64,000 nucleotides of DNA, taken from positions 2,232,001 to 2,296,000 of the forward strand of contig OY723247.1 of the NCBI GenBank assembly GCA_963210315.1, in the 5' to 3' direction. Below the pieces are notes generated by a model. That model searched no databases. It saw nothing but the letters and a program-made list of their open reading frames with translations, and was not told the origin of the DNA. This DNA is from Rhynchopus euleeides. Its lineage: Eukaryota; Euglenozoa; Diplonemea; Diplonemida; Diplonemidae. The translations under genes were made by a program, and so were the position numbers. The number at the start of each line of letters is the position of its first letter. Position 1 is the stretch's first letter. This document shows, one piece after another, positions 63,417 to 64,000 of this stretch.

Positions 63417-63590
63417 TTGTTAGTTCGGCGTAGCCAACTGGGGAAACTTTCTGTGCCGTTAGCTGGATCGTGCGTCCCCACTCACACCACTTCATCAGAC
63501 CGGGGAGTGGTGTACACAAAGAGTGGGGTCTGCGTTCCAACGAAACAACTTTCGGCAGTACCCAGCGGGGGCACAGATAGTTTTGTGCGA
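63417..63590. repeat. Dispersed repeat, copy 3
   Basis: Begins TTAGTTCGGCGTAGCCAACTG, cut here at its first 21 bases to TAGTTCGGCGTAGCC, and contains CACTTCATCAGACCGG, ACAAAGAGTGGGG, CAACGAAACAACTTT and GGGGGCACAGATAG. It is the best-preserved counterpart of 43373-43545. It lies just after the stop of the two-exon gene and before the LINE remnant. Confidence 0.6.
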
Positions 63591-63774
63591 AGGAGGATCC
63601 TTGAAATCGGTAGTGGACAGTAGCGGACAGGGCGGACATTTCCTTGTGGAAAAAGTGCCCGAAAAAAAAATTCGAAAAGGTCCCCCTTACAGAATTCGCC
63701 TTTTTTCAAAAAATCGGAAAATTTCGGACCGCAATTTGTACCCAAGAAAGTGCCGAATTTTCGGACTTGGTCCG

Positions 63775-64000
63775 ATTTGAACGATTTCCGTGCCTCTTGC
63801 AACCCCCATGAGGGGGGGCTGCTGTTTCGGGTTCTTCCGGTGGTACATGCTGGGGTGTCAGGACAGGGAATCCTGCTCGCTGTACCCGGTGATCCCTGAC
63901 GCAGCCAGGAAGTGGAGAGCCTTGGAACCCTGGTTGAGGCCTGTAACACCCGGCCTTCCTGCCACTTCTGGCATTGTGGAGTGGAGGTGGATATGGAGAA
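63775..64000 (-). mobile_element. LINE 3' end, minus strand, running off the window
   Basis: On the minus strand the coding remnant (64000 to 63858) reads VTGLNQGSKALHFLAASGIT and stops, matching the C-terminus of the other LINE copies (EALRYLAEAGV, AALRYLVAAGL). The 3' UTR that follows keeps the block CAGCCCCCCCTCATGGGGG and ends GGAAATCGTTCAAAT near 63775. It is diverged from the 46325 and 59848 copies, so it belongs to a different subfamily. The 5' part lies beyond the window edge. Confidence 0.65.

Noticed and set aside
1..64000. tRNA, rRNA or CRISPR features
   Set aside because: No tRNA-like T-arm and acceptor combination, no rRNA segment and no regularly spaced direct repeats with unique spacers were seen by eye; a covariance-model search would be decisive for tRNA and snRNA genes.

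Overview
The window looks like GC-rich nuclear DNA of a free-living microbial eukaryote. Several genes carry spliceosomal-type introns (donors GTATGC, GTATGG, GTGTGC or GTATAC; pyrimidine-rich tracts ending in CAG). Every intact host gene and the long LINE read on the + strand; only decayed mobile-element pieces read on the - strand. The LINE starts with a 2A-type motif and carries endonuclease, reverse transcriptase and RNase H, as in the ingi/L1Tc group known from trypanosomatids. Together with receptor-type class III cyclases and one-way gene order this suggests a euglenozoan, perhaps diplonemid-like. No spliced-leader gene, rRNA or tRNA was found, so the assignment is tentative.

Layout. 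1-2.9 kb: repeats, no recognised gene. 2.9-4.6 kb: a three-exon gene for an alanine/proline-rich coiled-coil protein. 5.0-6.2 kb: an 1151-bp foldback element with about 370-bp inverted repeats; a near-identical copy lies at 24.6-25.7 kb. 6.6-20.9 kb: a tandem array of five secreted metzincin-type zinc metalloproteases with a proline-rich linker and a C-terminal ricin-type lectin domain; the second copy has lost its 5' half. 21.9-24.4 kb: a three-exon gene of unknown function. 26.3-30.7 kb: a WD40-repeat gene whose second intron appears to hold a 1.9-kb inverted-repeat element with a decayed minus-strand gene. 31.4-34.7 kb: a transmembrane adenylate cyclase with a Cache-like sensor, an active-looking cyclase domain and a second, degenerate one. 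37.0-41.9 kb: a near full-length LINE interrupted near its end by a 395-bp insertion. 44.7-47.1 kb: decayed elements, including a 5'-truncated LINE flanked by 138-bp direct repeats. 48.6-50.4 kb: a receptor paralogue of the cyclases without a catalytic domain. 51.3-54.2 kb: a 2.9-kb DNA transposon with about 284-bp inverted repeats and a frameshifted zinc-finger gene. 55.6-58.8 kb: a second receptor cyclase, broken by one frameshift and lacking a catalytic Asn. 61.6-63.3 kb: a two-exon gene of unknown function. 63.8-64.0 kb: the 3' end of another LINE on the - strand.

Two gene families dominate: secreted metalloprotease-lectins, which suit extracellular protein digestion or adhesion, and membrane receptor cyclases, which suit environmental sensing. 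Mobile DNA fills much of the remaining sequence. Exon joins are deduced from phase, splice signals and open frames only; transcript data were not available.
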